DNA of 40,621 nucleotides, from contig NZ_BCWR01000026.1 in the NCBI RefSeq assembly GCF_001592305.1, positions 1 through 40,621 on the forward strand, read 5' to 3'. The translations under genes were made by a program, and so were the position numbers. Numbering within the stretch: the first letter of the stretch is position 1; each line of letters starts with the position of its first letter. Under the pieces are notes generated by a model, which saw nothing but the letters and a program-made list of their open reading frames with translations, was not told where the DNA came from and did not search any database. The DNA is from Hydrogenophaga taeniospiralis CCUG 15921. GTDB lineage: Bacteria > Pseudomonadota > Gammaproteobacteria > Burkholderiales > Burkholderiaceae_C. Shown here one piece after another: positions 1-8,543 of this stretch.

Positions 1-77
1 CCCCCCCGCGCCGCCTGCGGCGTCACCCCCCCAAGGGGGGCGATGCGAGTGGCCCGGCGAAGCCGGTTCCACCGCAT
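1..77 (+). repeat. Dispersed palindromic repeat, copy 1 (possibly truncated by the window edge)
   Basis: About 75 bases made of a C-run/G-run hairpin (seven Cs, AA, six Gs around 26-40) followed by the core GGCCCGGCGAAGCCGGTTCC, whose CCGGC/GCCGG arms form a second small hairpin. The same architecture recurs at 9944, 12717 and 26992, always in this orientation. It lies just upstream of the aminopeptidase gene. It looks like a REP/BIME-type intergenic element; the family name is an inference. Confidence 0.75.
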
Positions 78-143
78 CCTTGGTTGAACTGCGCACCGGG
101 CAGTGGCACTGTGGGGTCGTTGCAAAACACGGAGAATGCCGCC

Positions 144-1538
144 ATGGACGCACACACCTCCCACACCCTCTACGCCGAACGCCGCGCCCGCGTGGCCGCC
201 CAACTGGGCCCCGGCGGCATCGCCATCGTGCCGACCGCGCTGGAACGCCAGCGCAACCGCGACAGCGACTTCCTGTTCCGCCACGACAGTTACTTCTATT
301 ACCTGACCGGGTTCTCCGAACCCAACGCCTGGCTGGTGATCACCGCCGAGGGCGAGACCACGCTGTTTTGCCAGCCCAAAGACCTGGAGCGTGAGATCTG
401 GGACGGCATCCGCCTGGGCCCCGAGGCCGCGCCCGAGCACCTGGGCGTGAGCGCGGCCTTTGCGGTGACCGAGCTCGACCAGCGCCTGCCCCGGCTGCTG
501 GAGAACCGCCACACCGTGTGGTACCCCTTCGCCACCCACAAGGGCCTCGAAGGCCGGATCGACGGCTGGCTGCAGTCGGTGCGCGCGCGGGTGCGATTCG
601 GCGCGCTGTGCCCCGAATCGCAGCGCGACCTGTGCGGCGTGCTCGACGAGATGCGGCTCTTCAAGGACCCGTTCGAGCGCGACACCATGCGCCGCGCCGC
701 GCAGATCAGCGCGGGCGCCCACATCCGCGCCATGCAGCGCAGCGCCGCCATGCTGCGCGCCGGGCAGGACGTGCGCGAGTACCACCTCGACGCCGAACTG
801 CTGCACGAATTCCGCCAGCACGGCTCGCAGTACCCGGCCTACGGCAGCATCGTGGCCGCCGGCGCCAACGCCTGCGTGCTGCACTACCGGGCCGACAACG
901 CGCCGATCCGTGACGGTGAACTGGTGCTGATCGACGCTGGCTGCGAACTCGACGGTTATGCCTCGGACATCACGCGCACCTTCCCCGCCAACGGCCGCTT
1001 CAGCGGCCCGCAGCGCGTGCTCTACGACCTGGTGCTGGCCAGCCAGGTGGCCGCGATCGAAGCCACCCGACCCGGCGCGCGTTTCGTGGCGCCCCACGAA
1101 GCGGCGGTGAGGGTGCTCACGCAGGGCATGCTGGACCTCGGCCTGCTCGACAAGAACCAGGTCGGCACGCTGGAGGACGCGATCCAGCACCGCCACTACT
1201 TCGCCCACTACATGCACCGCACCGGCCACTGGCTGGGCATGGACGTGCACGACTGCGGCAGCTACGTGGAGCCGAGTGAGGTGGGCACTGTGAGCGAGCG
1301 CCAGGACGCGCTCAGCGGCGAGACCATCCTGGACCGCCCCAGCCGCATCCTGCGCCCCGGCATGGCGCTGACCATCGAGCCCGGCCTGTACGTGCGGCCC
1401 AGCGACGGCGTGCCGCGCGAGTTCTGGAACATCGGCATCCGCATCGAAGACGACGCCTTCGTCACCGACACCGGCTGCGAACTCATCTCGCGCGGCGTGC
1501 CGGTGCAGGCCGACGAGATCGAAGCGCTGATGCGCTGA
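144..1538 (+). CDS. pepP: Xaa-Pro aminopeptidase (aminopeptidase P, M24B family)
   Basis: This is a cytosolic metallopeptidase that removes an N-terminal residue preceding proline. The 464-residue protein has an N-terminal aminopeptidase-P domain (about 1-150) and a C-terminal pita-bread catalytic domain. The five expected metal ligands are visible: D264 and D275 (in LIDAGCE and SDITRTF), H362 (GHWLGMD), E412 (TIEPGLY) and E435 (IRIEDD). I chose ATG 144 because GGAG lies 9 bases upstream; an in-frame codon further upstream at 84 would add an extension that looks unrelated to the family. It stands alone: the next gene begins about 100 bases downstream behind a Fur-like box. Family assignment is secure. 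Confidence 0.93.
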   Translation: MDAHTSHTLYAERRARVAAQLGPGGIAIVPTALERQRNRDSDFLFRHDSYFYYLTGFSEPNAWLVITAEGETTLFCQPKDLEREIWDGIRLGPEAAPEHLGVSAAFAVTELDQRLPRLLENRHTVWYPFATHKGLEGRIDGWLQSVRARVRFGALCPESQRDLCGVLDEMRLFKDPFERDTMRRAAQISAGAHIRAMQRSAAMLRAGQDVREYHLDAELLHEFRQHGSQYPAYGSIVAAGANACVLHYRADNAPIRDGELVLIDAGCELDGYASDITRTFPANGRFSGPQRVLYDLVLASQVAAIEATRPGARFVAPHEAAVRVLTQGMLDLGLLDKNQVGTLEDAIQHRHYFAHYMHRTGHWLGMDVHDCGSYVEPSEVGTVSERQDALSGETILDRPSRILRPGMALTIEPGLYVRPSDGVPREFWNIGIRIEDDAFVTDTGCELISRGVPVQADEIEALMR

Positions 1539-1576
1539 TGTGTTGACGGGCCGGACATCGGAATTTCAAAACTTTC

Positions 1577-1596
1577 TGAGAATCATTCGCATATAG
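1577..1596 (+). promoter_or_regulatory. Fur-like box upstream of the iron ABC operon
   Basis: TGAGAATCATTCGCATATAG matches the GATAATGATAATCATTATC Fur consensus well in its left and central parts (the AATCATTCGCAT core is also present in the box at 22145). It lies 46 bases before the first binding-protein start, in an otherwise featureless 103-base gap. The implied role is iron-dependent repression of the transporter operon; this is inference from sequence. Confidence 0.7.
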
Positions 1597-1641
1597 AATG
1601 CTGACCTTCGCCGGCACGCCCGGCCTTCCGAAGGAGTGTTC

Positions 1642-2745
1642 ATGCGAATCGCCCCCGCCGCGCGCTGGCTGTGCGTCCTGGGCCTGACGGCCGGTCTGAT
1701 CCACGCCGCGCAGGCGGCCCCACAAACCGTCAAGGACGTGCTCGGCCGGTCCGTGCGCGTCGACCTGCCCGCCCAGCGCGTGCTGCTGGGTTTCTATTTC
1801 GAAGACTACATGGCCATCGGCGGCGAAAAGGCCTTTGACCGTGTGGTCGGCTTCTCCCGCGAGGCCTGGGAGGGCTGGCGCCCGGCCAACTGGTCGCTGT
1901 TCGCGGCCCACCGGCCCTCGCTCAAGGAGCTGCCCGACGTGGGCGAGGTCGAGGCGCAGACCTTCTCCGTGGAGAAGGTGCTGGCGCTCAGGCCCGACGT
2001 GGTGGTGCTGGCCGAATGGCAATACAAGGGCCTGGGCCCGGACGTGAAACGGCTGGAAGACGCCGGGGTGCCCGTGGTGGTGGTGGACTACAACCTGGAG
2101 CTGCCGGCCAACCACCGCGCCAGCACGCTGCTGCTCGGCAAGATCGCGGGCGATCCGACGCGCGCGCAGAAGATCGCCGACGAATACCAGGCCGCCATCG
2201 ACCAGGTGCGCTCGCGCATTGCCGCGGCCAAGCAGCCCAAGCCGCGCTTCTATGTGGAGTTCGGCAACAAGGGACCGGCCGAGTACAGCTTCAGCTACGG
2301 CAAGGGCATGTGGGGTCCGCTGGGCGCGTTGGCCGGCGGCGACAACATCGCCACGCCCTTCGTCGAGTGGTACGGCCCGATGAACCCGGAGAAGGTGCTG
2401 GCCGCACGGCCCGAGGTGGTGTTCATCGCCGGCACGGAGTCGACCCAGAACCCGACCTCCATGCTCATGGGCCAGGGGGTGGCGCCCGAACAGTCGGCCC
2501 AGCGCCTGCAGGGCTTTGCCCGGCGCGCCGGGTGGAGCGAGCTGCCGGCTGTGAAGAACCAGCGCCTGTACGCGGTCTACCAGGGCGCGTCGCGCTCGGT
2601 GCTGGACTACACCATGGTGCAGTTCATGGCCAAGGCCCTGTACCCCACGCTGTTCAAGGACGTCGATCCGCAGGCCAACTACCTGGGCTTCTACCAACGC
2701 TACCTGCCGGTGCAGGCCAAGGGCAGCTTCGCGCTGGAGATGTAA
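1642..2745 (+). CDS. Iron/siderophore ABC transporter, periplasmic binding protein 1
   Basis: A 367-residue periplasmic solute-binding protein of the FecB/FepB/BtuF class (PF01497), expected to deliver a ferric chelate to the permease encoded downstream. It has a Sec signal peptide (RIAPAARW, a hydrophobic stretch, then cleavage near AQA-AP at about residue 28). The family features are a VLGR strand near the mature start, PDVVVLAEW in the first lobe and a GGDN motif in the second lobe. ATG 1642 sits 5 bases after AAGGAG; GTG 1636 overlaps that ribosome-binding site and is rejected. The gene is first in a tight operon and is directly followed by a close paralogue. Substrate cannot be told from sequence: haem, siderophore and cobalamin chelates are all handled by this class, and the Fur-like box favours iron. 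Confidence 0.88.
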   Translation: MRIAPAARWLCVLGLTAGLIHAAQAAPQTVKDVLGRSVRVDLPAQRVLLGFYFEDYMAIGGEKAFDRVVGFSREAWEGWRPANWSLFAAHRPSLKELPDVGEVEAQTFSVEKVLALRPDVVVLAEWQYKGLGPDVKRLEDAGVPVVVVDYNLELPANHRASTLLLGKIAGDPTRAQKIADEYQAAIDQVRSRIAAAKQPKPRFYVEFGNKGPAEYSFSYGKGMWGPLGALAGGDNIATPFVEWYGPMNPEKVLAARPEVVFIAGTESTQNPTSMLMGQGVAPEQSAQRLQGFARRAGWSELPAVKNQRLYAVYQGASRSVLDYTMVQFMAKALYPTLFKDVDPQANYLGFYQRYLPVQAKGSFALEM

Positions 2746-3849
2746 ATGACACGCCACCTGTGGAAACAACTGGCGCTGGGCGCCACGCTCGCGCTGAGCG
2801 CGCTCGGTGCCTGGGCCGCGCCCAGCACCATCGAAGACGTGCTGGGCCGCAAGCTCACGCTGGAATTGCCGGCCCAGCGGGTGCTGCTGGGCTTCTATGT
2901 CGAGGACTACTTCGCCGTCGGCGGCGACAAGGCCTTCGACCGCCTGGTGGGTCTGTCGCGGGGCTGGTTCGTCAAGTCGCGGCCCGCCGTGTGGGAACAG
3001 TACGCGACCGCGCGGCCCACGCTGCGCGACGTGCCCGACGTGGGCAACGTGCAGGACCAGAGTTTTTCGCTCGAGAAGGTGCTGGCCACGAAACCCGACG
3101 TGGTGATCCTGGCCGACTGGCAGTTCAAGGCCCTGGCGTCCGAGATCCCGCGCCTGGAGGCCGCCGGCATTCCCGTGGTGGTGGTGGACTACAACGCGCA
3201 GACCCTGGAACGCCATATGGCCAGCACCAAGGTGCTGGGCCAGCTCACCGGGGAGACGGCGCGCGCGCAGGGTATCGCCGATGGCTACCGCCAGGTCGTG
3301 CAGACGATCCAGCAGCGCATCGCCCAGGCCAAGCTGCCCCGCCCGCGCACGTACATCGAGCTGGGCGACAAGGGACCCGCCGAGCACAGCTACACCTACG
3401 GCAAGAACATGTGGGGCGCCATGATCGATCTGGTCGGTGGCGACAACGTGGCCGCGCCTTTCGTCAAGGACTGGGGGCCGATCAACCCCGAACAGCTGCT
3501 GGTCGCGAAACCGCAGGTGGTGCTCATCGCGGGCTATGAAAGTGTCAGCCGCCCCGACGCCATGCAGATGGGCTTCGGTGTGCCCGCGGCGGAAGCGCGC
3601 CGGCGCCTGCAAGGCTTCGCACAGCGCAAGGGCTGGGGCGCCCTGCCGGCGCTGCAGGACGGCCGCCTGCACGGCGTCTACCACGGTGCCACGCGCAGCC
3701 TGCTGGATGCGGCGCAGCTGCAGTACCTGGCCAAGGCGCTGTACCCGACGCTGTTTGCCGACATCGATCCGGACGCCACCTACCGCGACTTCTACCGCCG
3801 CTACCTGCCCATCCAGCCCCAGGGCACCTTCGTGCTCAACGGCAAATGA
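2746..3849 (+). CDS. Iron/siderophore ABC transporter, periplasmic binding protein 2
   Basis: A 367-residue paralogue of the preceding binding protein, starting on the base after its stop codon (TAA-ATG). The two align end to end with roughly half the residues identical by eye; shared blocks include LPAQRVLLGFY, AGIPVVVVDYN/AGVPVVVVDYN, KGPAE, GGDN and AKALYPTLF. The signal peptide ends near GAWA-AP. The divergence suggests either a second chelate or a changed affinity feeding the same permease. The stop overlaps the permease start (ATGA), indicating translational coupling. The call is as secure as for its neighbour; specificity is unknown. Confidence 0.88.
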   Translation: MTRHLWKQLALGATLALSALGAWAAPSTIEDVLGRKLTLELPAQRVLLGFYVEDYFAVGGDKAFDRLVGLSRGWFVKSRPAVWEQYATARPTLRDVPDVGNVQDQSFSLEKVLATKPDVVILADWQFKALASEIPRLEAAGIPVVVVDYNAQTLERHMASTKVLGQLTGETARAQGIADGYRQVVQTIQQRIAQAKLPRPRTYIELGDKGPAEHSYTYGKNMWGAMIDLVGGDNVAAPFVKDWGPINPEQLLVAKPQVVLIAGYESVSRPDAMQMGFGVPAAEARRRLQGFAQRKGWGALPALQDGRLHGVYHGATRSLLDAAQLQYLAKALYPTLFADIDPDATYRDFYRRYLPIQPQGTFVLNGK

Positions 3850-4913
3850 CCGACACCACCGCCGCGCCCGACCTGGGCGTCCAGGTCCTGCGGCGCCAGC
3901 GTGGGCGCGAGGCACGCCGCTGGCGTTGGCTGCTCCTGTTCGTCGGCCTGGGCCTGTGCAGCCTGACGCTGGACGTGGCCACCGGCCCCTCGCTGCTGGC
4001 GCTGGGCGAGGTGTTGCGCACGCTGGTGGCGCCCGCCGCGGCCGACCCGATGACGCGCGCCATCGTGATGGACATGCGCCTGCCGATCGCGCTCATGGCC
4101 CTGGTGGTGGGTGCGGCGCTGGGGCTGGGCGGGGTGCAGATGCAGACCCTGCTCGACAACCCCCTGGCCAGCCCGTACACGCTGGGGCTGGCGGCGGCCG
4201 CCGGTTTTGGCGCGGCGCTGGCCCTGGTCACCGGCGGCCTGGGCCTGCCGCCCCTGGTGGCGATCCCCGTTGGCGCCTTCGTCTGCTGCATGCTGGCAGC
4301 CAGCTTTCTGTTCGGGCTGGCGCTGATGCGCCATGTCAGCAGCCAGACCATCATCCTGGCCGGCATCGCGCTGCTGTTCCTGTTCCAGTCGCTGCTGTCG
4401 CTGCTGCAGTTCCTCTCTTCGCCCGAACTGAACCAGCAGATCATCTTCTGGCTGTTCGGCAGCCTGATGCGCACCACCTGGCCGATGCTGGGGATCACCG
4501 CGGGCGTGACCCTGGTGTGCGCGCTGCTGCTGTACCGCGACGCCTGGCAACTGACCTGCCTGCGCCTGGGCGAGGCGCGTGCGCGCAGCCTGGGCGTGAA
4601 CGTCACGCGGCTGCGCCTGAAGACCCTGGTGCTGGTCGCGCTGATGACGGCCACCGCCATCAGCTTCGTGGGCATCATCGGCTTCATCGGCCTGGTGTCG
4701 CCGCACATCGCGCGCATGCAGGTCGGCGAAGACCAGCGCTTCCTGATCCCGCAGTCGGCGCTGTGCGGTGCGCTGATGCTCTCGGTCTCGTCGGTGCTGT
4801 CCAAGTCCATCGTGCCCGGCGCCCTGTTTCCCATCGGCATCGTGACGGCACTGATCGGGGTTCCCTTCCTGATATGGCTCATCCTGGGCCACCGAAAGCG
4901 CGGCCGTGCTTGA
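3846..4913 (+). CDS. Iron/siderophore ABC transporter permease (FecCD family)
   Basis: A 355-residue polytopic inner-membrane protein of the FecCD/BtuC family (PF01032), forming the homodimeric channel for a ferric-chelate importer. It has a short charged N-terminus, then about nine to ten hydrophobic helices. Family signatures include RLPIALMALVVGAALGLGG near residue 80, NPLASPYTLG, and GFIGLVSPHIAR, near the site that contacts the ATPase. The start overlaps the upstream stop by four bases, and the ATPase start in turn overlaps this gene's 3' end. Only one permease gene is present for two binding proteins. No TonB-dependent outer-membrane receptor is encoded nearby, so that part must be elsewhere if the substrate is a siderophore. 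Confidence 0.92.
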   Translation: MTDTTAAPDLGVQVLRRQRGREARRWRWLLLFVGLGLCSLTLDVATGPSLLALGEVLRTLVAPAAADPMTRAIVMDMRLPIALMALVVGAALGLGGVQMQTLLDNPLASPYTLGLAAAAGFGAALALVTGGLGLPPLVAIPVGAFVCCMLAASFLFGLALMRHVSSQTIILAGIALLFLFQSLLSLLQFLSSPELNQQIIFWLFGSLMRTTWPMLGITAGVTLVCALLLYRDAWQLTCLRLGEARARSLGVNVTRLRLKTLVLVALMTATAISFVGIIGFIGLVSPHIARMQVGEDQRFLIPQSALCGALMLSVSSVLSKSIVPGALFPIGIVTALIGVPFLIWLILGHRKRGRA

Positions 4914-5727
4914 GCTTCACGACCTGACCCTGCGCATCGGCGAGCTGACCCTGGTCGAGGGGCTGAACCTGCAACTGCACGCCGGGCAACTGCACGTGAT
5001 CATCGGCCCCAACGGCACCGGCAAGACCAGCCTGCTGCGCGCTCTGTTCGGCGAGCTGCCGCTGACGCGCGGCGGCGTGCGCCTGCATGGAACGCCGATG
5101 ACGCCCCACGCACTGACCGCCTGGCGCCAGGGCATTGGCTACATGCCGCAGAACACCCAGCTCGACCTGGACCTGAGCGCGCTCGAAGTGGTGGTGCTGG
5201 GGCGCCTGCAGCGGCTGTCGATGCGGCTGTCGGACGACGATCTGAGGGCGGCGCTGGAGGCCTTGCAGGCGCTGGACATTGCCCACCTGGCCGACCGCCC
5301 GGTGCACACCCTGAGCGGCGGGCAACGGCAGATGGTGCTGTTTGCCCAGGTGCTGCTGCGCCAGCCGCGGCTGATGCTGCTGGACGAACCGGTCAGCGCG
5401 CTCGATCTGAAGCACCAGATGCAGCTCATGGAGCACCTCCAGGCGCAGACCACCGAACAGGGCTGGGTCAGCGTGGCCGTGCTGCACGACCTGAACCTGG
5501 CGGCGCAGTTCGCCGACCAGCTGATCGTGCTCGGCGACGGCCGCCTGCAGGCCTTCGGCCCCCCGGCCGAGGTGTTGAGCCGCGACCTCATCCACCGCCT
5601 GTACCACGTGCCGGTGGACGTTCACCACGATCGGGACGGCCAGCCCTACGTGCGCACCCTGCGCGCCACCCGTCCCGCCGCGCGCGAAGGCGTGGCGCAC
5701 GCGGTTTGCGGTACAACCGGCGCATGA
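4906..5727 (+). CDS. Iron/siderophore ABC transporter ATP-binding protein (FecE/FepC-like)
   Basis: A 273-residue ABC ATPase that powers the FecCD-type permease. Walker A is GPNGTGKT (34-41), the Q-loop is near YMPQN (79-83), the ABC signature is LSGGQRQ (136-142), Walker B is LMLLDEP (156-162) and the switch histidine is H194 in VLHDLN. The start is a GTG overlapping the permease stop by eight bases; no good ribosome-binding site is visible, consistent with coupling. The last bases overlap the start of the PfkB kinase. Family is secure; substrate is inferred from context. Confidence 0.92.
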   Translation: MLELHDLTLRIGELTLVEGLNLQLHAGQLHVIIGPNGTGKTSLLRALFGELPLTRGGVRLHGTPMTPHALTAWRQGIGYMPQNTQLDLDLSALEVVVLGRLQRLSMRLSDDDLRAALEALQALDIAHLADRPVHTLSGGQRQMVLFAQVLLRQPRLMLLDEPVSALDLKHQMQLMEHLQAQTTEQGWVSVAVLHDLNLAAQFADQLIVLGDGRLQAFGPPAEVLSRDLIHRLYHVPVDVHHDRDGQPYVRTLRATRPAAREGVAHAVCGTTGA

Positions 5728-6683
5728 ACACGTCCGCTCCTCCGCTCCGCGTCCTCTGCCTCACGATGAACCCCTCGGTCGATCTCGCGACCGAAACCGA
5801 ATCCGTGGTGCCCACGCACAAGCTGCGCTGCAGCGAGACCCTGCACGACGCGGGCGGCGGCGGCGTCAACGTGGCGCGGGTGTTGACCCGCCTGGGGGGC
5901 GAGTGCACCGCCCTTTGCCCTACCGGCGGCTCGGCCGGCCAGTGGCTGCAGAAGCGCATGCGCGAAGAGGGCATTCACAGCGTATTCCTGCCCATCGCCG
6001 ACGAGACGCGCGTGAGCTTCACGGTGCACGAACACAGCACCGGCGCCGAGTTCCGTTTTGTCATGCCCGGCCCGCACCTGAGCGGCGCCGAATGGCAGGC
6101 CTGCCTGGACCACCTGCAGGCGCTCACGCCGTTCCCCGATCTGCTGGTGGCCAGCGGCAGCCTGCCGCCGGGCGTGCCGGCGGACTTCTACGCCCGGCTC
6201 GCGCGCCTGTGCCGCACGCGCGGCGCACGCATGGTGCTCGACACCTCCGGGCCGGCGCTGGAGGCGGCCCTGGCCGAAGGGGTGTACCTGTTCAAGCCCA
6301 ATCTGCGCGAACTCGCCGCGCTCAGCGGGCAGGCCCTGGACACGCCCGAGCAGTGGCTGGCGGCGGCCCGCGGGCTGATCGAACGCGGCTCCACCGAGGT
6401 GGTGGCGCTGACGCTGGGCCACCTGGGCGCCCTGCTGGTGACCCGCGAATCCAGCTGGCGGGCCGATCCGCTGGACATTCCCGTGAGCAGCGCGGTGGGG
6501 GCGGGCGACAGTTTCGTGGGCGGTGTGGTCGCCGCCCTGCAGCAGTGCCAGCCGCTGCCAGAGGCGTTTGCGCTCGGGGTCGCCGCCGGCTCGGCCACGC
6601 TGCTGTCGATCGGCACCGGCCTGTGCAGCCGCGAGGACGTGCAGCGCCTGCTGCCACAGGTGCGGATCCACCCGGTGGACTGA
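5724..6683 (+). CDS. PfkB-family sugar kinase (1-phosphofructokinase/6-phosphofructokinase II-like)
   Basis: A 319-residue cytosolic ribokinase/PfkB-fold kinase, probably phosphorylating a hexose phosphate such as fructose 1- or 6-phosphate. Visible signatures are TMNPSVDL at the N-terminus, the sugar-binding GGGGVNVARVLTRLGG (about 38-53), KPNLRELAALSG (about 192-203), and the catalytic AVGAGDSFVGG with its aspartate base near residue 261. ATG 5724 overlaps the ATPase stop (ATGA), so it is translationally coupled to an iron transporter, an unexpected partnership. An upstream TTG at 5706 is less likely. Which PfkB subfamily it belongs to (1-PFK, Pfk-2 or tagatose-6-phosphate kinase) is not resolved. 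Confidence 0.88.
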   Translation: MNTSAPPLRVLCLTMNPSVDLATETESVVPTHKLRCSETLHDAGGGGVNVARVLTRLGGECTALCPTGGSAGQWLQKRMREEGIHSVFLPIADETRVSFTVHEHSTGAEFRFVMPGPHLSGAEWQACLDHLQALTPFPDLLVASGSLPPGVPADFYARLARLCRTRGARMVLDTSGPALEAALAEGVYLFKPNLRELAALSGQALDTPEQWLAAARGLIERGSTEVVALTLGHLGALLVTRESSWRADPLDIPVSSAVGAGDSFVGGVVAALQQCQPLPEAFALGVAAGSATLLSIGTGLCSREDVQRLLPQVRIHPVD

Positions 6684-6699
6684 GGCTTTCTGTGCACCG

Positions 6700-8001
6700 T
6701 CAGCGCGCCTTGTCCACCAGCGCGTCGCCCCCCACCTCGCACAGGGCGGCCGGCGCCGGCTCGCGGCAGCCCCCGAGAACCCGCTCCAGCGCGGAGCGGC
6801 TGGGCGTTTCCACGAACAGGCAGGGTTTGCCGTGGCGTTTGCAGTGTTCTTTCACGCGCCAGTAGGCGTTGTGGCTGATGCACCCCACCTGGCAGATCAC
6901 CACGTCGGCCGACTGCAGCAGCGGCCCCAGCTGGCCGGCGTTGTCCTCTTCGCCGCCGTCGTGGTGCAGAAAGCGGGCGCCCTTGTCCTCGATCAGTTCG
7001 CGGTAGATGGGGATCACGCGGGTGCGCCCGCCCACACACAACACCGAGCGGTCGTGGATGGGCAGGCCTTCGTCCGGCGGCAGCGCGCGGGCGTCGGCGG
7101 CTTTCTCCGTGGGGCCGCTGGCCCCCGGGGTAGCCGGCGCGGGCCAGGCGGCCTGGGTGGCGAGGTTCAGGGCCCGGCGCAATTGCTGGTTGTGCTCGGC
7201 CAGCTGGCGGTTGTCGTCCAGCAGGCGCTGGCGCTGGGGCAGCTCCGGGGTCTGCTGTTTCAACGCCTCCAGCTCGGCCAGCGCCTGCGCCCGCTCGGTC
7301 TGCGCGCGGATGAGCTCGGCGCGCAGGTGCATCAGCGCGGCCTGGTGCCGCTCCTTGCGCAGCACCTGTTCCTGCCCCATGGTCTGCAGCCGCTGCTGCG
7401 CGTGGATCAGCTCGTCGCCCAGCTGGTGGTTCTCTTGCACGAGCGTCTGCAGCCGGGTCTGGTCCACCCGGGCGGCCATGCCCACCTGGTGCTGCAGCAT
7501 GTGCACCTGGCCCAGCACGGCGAATTCGAGTTCGGGCGTGCAGCGGGAATGGGTCAGCACGGCCCAGAACACGCCCGCCCAGTCCATGCCCATGCAGGAG
7601 CGGTCCCACCACTTCGCCAGCGCTTCGGTGGTCTTCAGGCGCAGCGACTGGCCGATGAACAGCTCGTAGCGGCTGTCCAGCTCGCGCTGCACCATCTCGG
7701 CCAGCGGCGTGCGCCGGCGGCATTCGCTCACCAGGGCGATGTGCATCTCGTATTCCGAGCAGCCGTCCAGCGGGAGATCGGCCTTGCGGGCCAGCTTCTG
7801 CAGCTCGGGCAGGCGCAGGCAGACGCCGGTGACGGGGCAGGCCGCGTGGTTGCCCAGCGTCCAGAGCTTGCGGCGCGCCGAACCGCGCGCGCGGTCCGCG
7901 TCATCGGCAGCGGGGGTCGCTCCATCCACGGCTTGCGCCGCATAACGCGCCGCCAGGTCGCCCAGGGCATCGGCCTGGCCGGGTTTCTTGAACACGCACA
8001 T
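6700..8001 (-). CDS. DUF2325 protein with N-terminal Cys-containing helical domain and coiled coil
   Basis: A 433-residue protein of unknown function. Residues 1 to about 170 are helical with scattered cysteines (HAACPVTGVC, SECRRR, RSCMGMDW). About 170-290 is a long coiled coil rich in Gln, Leu, Arg and Glu, followed by a Pro/Ala linker. Residues 319-410 form the DUF2325 domain, which begins with a Rossmann-like strand (SVLCVGGRTRV) and contains the motif C370-x3-C374-x2-H377-x3-W381-x5-C387-x6-C394. The Cys/His pattern could bind metal or act in redox chemistry; this is inference. I start it at ATG 8001, two bases after the stop of the small upstream gene; a longer in-frame reading to 8523 runs through that gene in the wrong frame. 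The pair lies behind a Fur-like box and diverges from the imelysin operon, suggesting an iron-linked role. Confidence 0.82.
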   Translation of the reverse strand: MCVFKKPGQADALGDLAARYAAQAVDGATPAADDADRARGSARRKLWTLGNHAACPVTGVCLRLPELQKLARKADLPLDGCSEYEMHIALVSECRRRTPLAEMVQRELDSRYELFIGQSLRLKTTEALAKWWDRSCMGMDWAGVFWAVLTHSRCTPELEFAVLGQVHMLQHQVGMAARVDQTRLQTLVQENHQLGDELIHAQQRLQTMGQEQVLRKERHQAALMHLRAELIRAQTERAQALAELEALKQQTPELPQRQRLLDDNRQLAEHNQQLRRALNLATQAAWPAPATPGASGPTEKAADARALPPDEGLPIHDRSVLCVGGRTRVIPIYRELIEDKGARFLHHDGGEEDNAGQLGPLLQSADVVICQVGCISHNAYWRVKEHCKRHGKPCLFVETPSRSALERVLGGCREPAPAALCEVGGDALVDKAR

Positions 8002-8003
8002 GC

Positions 8004-8495
8004 TCAGTGCACCGCAGCGCTGGGGGTGCAGAGCACCAGGCAGCCGGCGCGCAGCGCGCGCTCGATGGCCGGATCGGCGCCGTGCGCCTGCCAGTGCTCG
8101 AGCAGGGCGGTGTGGGTCTCGTGGCTGTGCCAGACCGCGGCCTTGCGCCAGGCGCTGCCCGCCGGTTCGCGGTGGATCAGCCCGAGCAGGGCGAGGTGCG
8201 CGTCGGCCAGCACCTCGGCCGCCAGCGCGCTGCTGCCCTCGTCGGCCTGCAGCGCCGAGAGGCAGCGGCTGCTGCAGACCAGGGCCGAGAGGCAGGCGTC
8301 CGCGTCCGGCTCCCGGCCCGCGGCCAGGCCCTCGCGCGCCATGCCCAGCGCCAGGCGGTAAAACGCCAGCGCCTGCAACACCTGGCCCATGCGGTGCGCC
8401 CGCGAGGCCTGACGCATGGTCTCGGTCCAGCCCGGCCATGCGCTCAACGGAATGAAATGGCCGCCCTGGCCGGTCTCGACGCTTGACAGTGACAT
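8004..8495 (-). CDS. Small helical protein (TPR-like), partner of the DUF2325 gene
   Basis: I do not recognise a named family. The 163-residue protein is predicted almost wholly alpha-helical, with a TPR-like helix (QALAFYRLALGMARE) near the N-terminus, a cysteine cluster (CLSALVCSSRC) in the middle, and His/Trp-rich helices after it. There is no signal peptide or membrane segment. ATG 8495 (minus strand) is preceded by a strong GGGAGG ribosome-binding site, and upstream of that is the Fur-like box at 8544. It ends two bases before the DUF2325 start, so the two are cotranscribed and probably work together. The second DUF2325-like gene at 21156 also follows a small helical gene, although the two small proteins are not obviously similar. 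Confidence 0.75.
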   Translation of the reverse strand: MSLSSVETGQGGHFIPLSAWPGWTETMRQASRAHRMGQVLQALAFYRLALGMAREGLAAGREPDADACLSALVCSSRCLSALQADEGSSALAAEVLADAHLALLGLIHREPAGSAWRKAAVWHSHETHTALLEHWQAHGADPAIERALRAGCLVLCTPSAAVH

Positions 8496-8543
8496 GCAAA
8501 CACCTCCCCTGTGGATCGAACACTGGCGGATCGCCAATGGTTT

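Noticed and set aside
1483..3915. An 810-codon open frame on the minus strand opposite the two binding-protein genes
   Set aside because: It is a high-GC shadow of genes with clear family matches, signal peptides and operon overlaps; its own composition (Gly/Arg/His/Gln-rich) is not protein-like.
6523..8361. A 612-codon plus-strand frame running from the kinase into the DUF2325 gene
   Set aside because: It crosses two supported genes of opposite orientation and has Gln/Arg/Val-rich filler composition.
8002..8523. N-terminal extension of the DUF2325 protein to 607 residues
   Set aside because: The extension lies in a wrong frame of the small upstream gene, which has its own strong ribosome-binding site and start at 8495.
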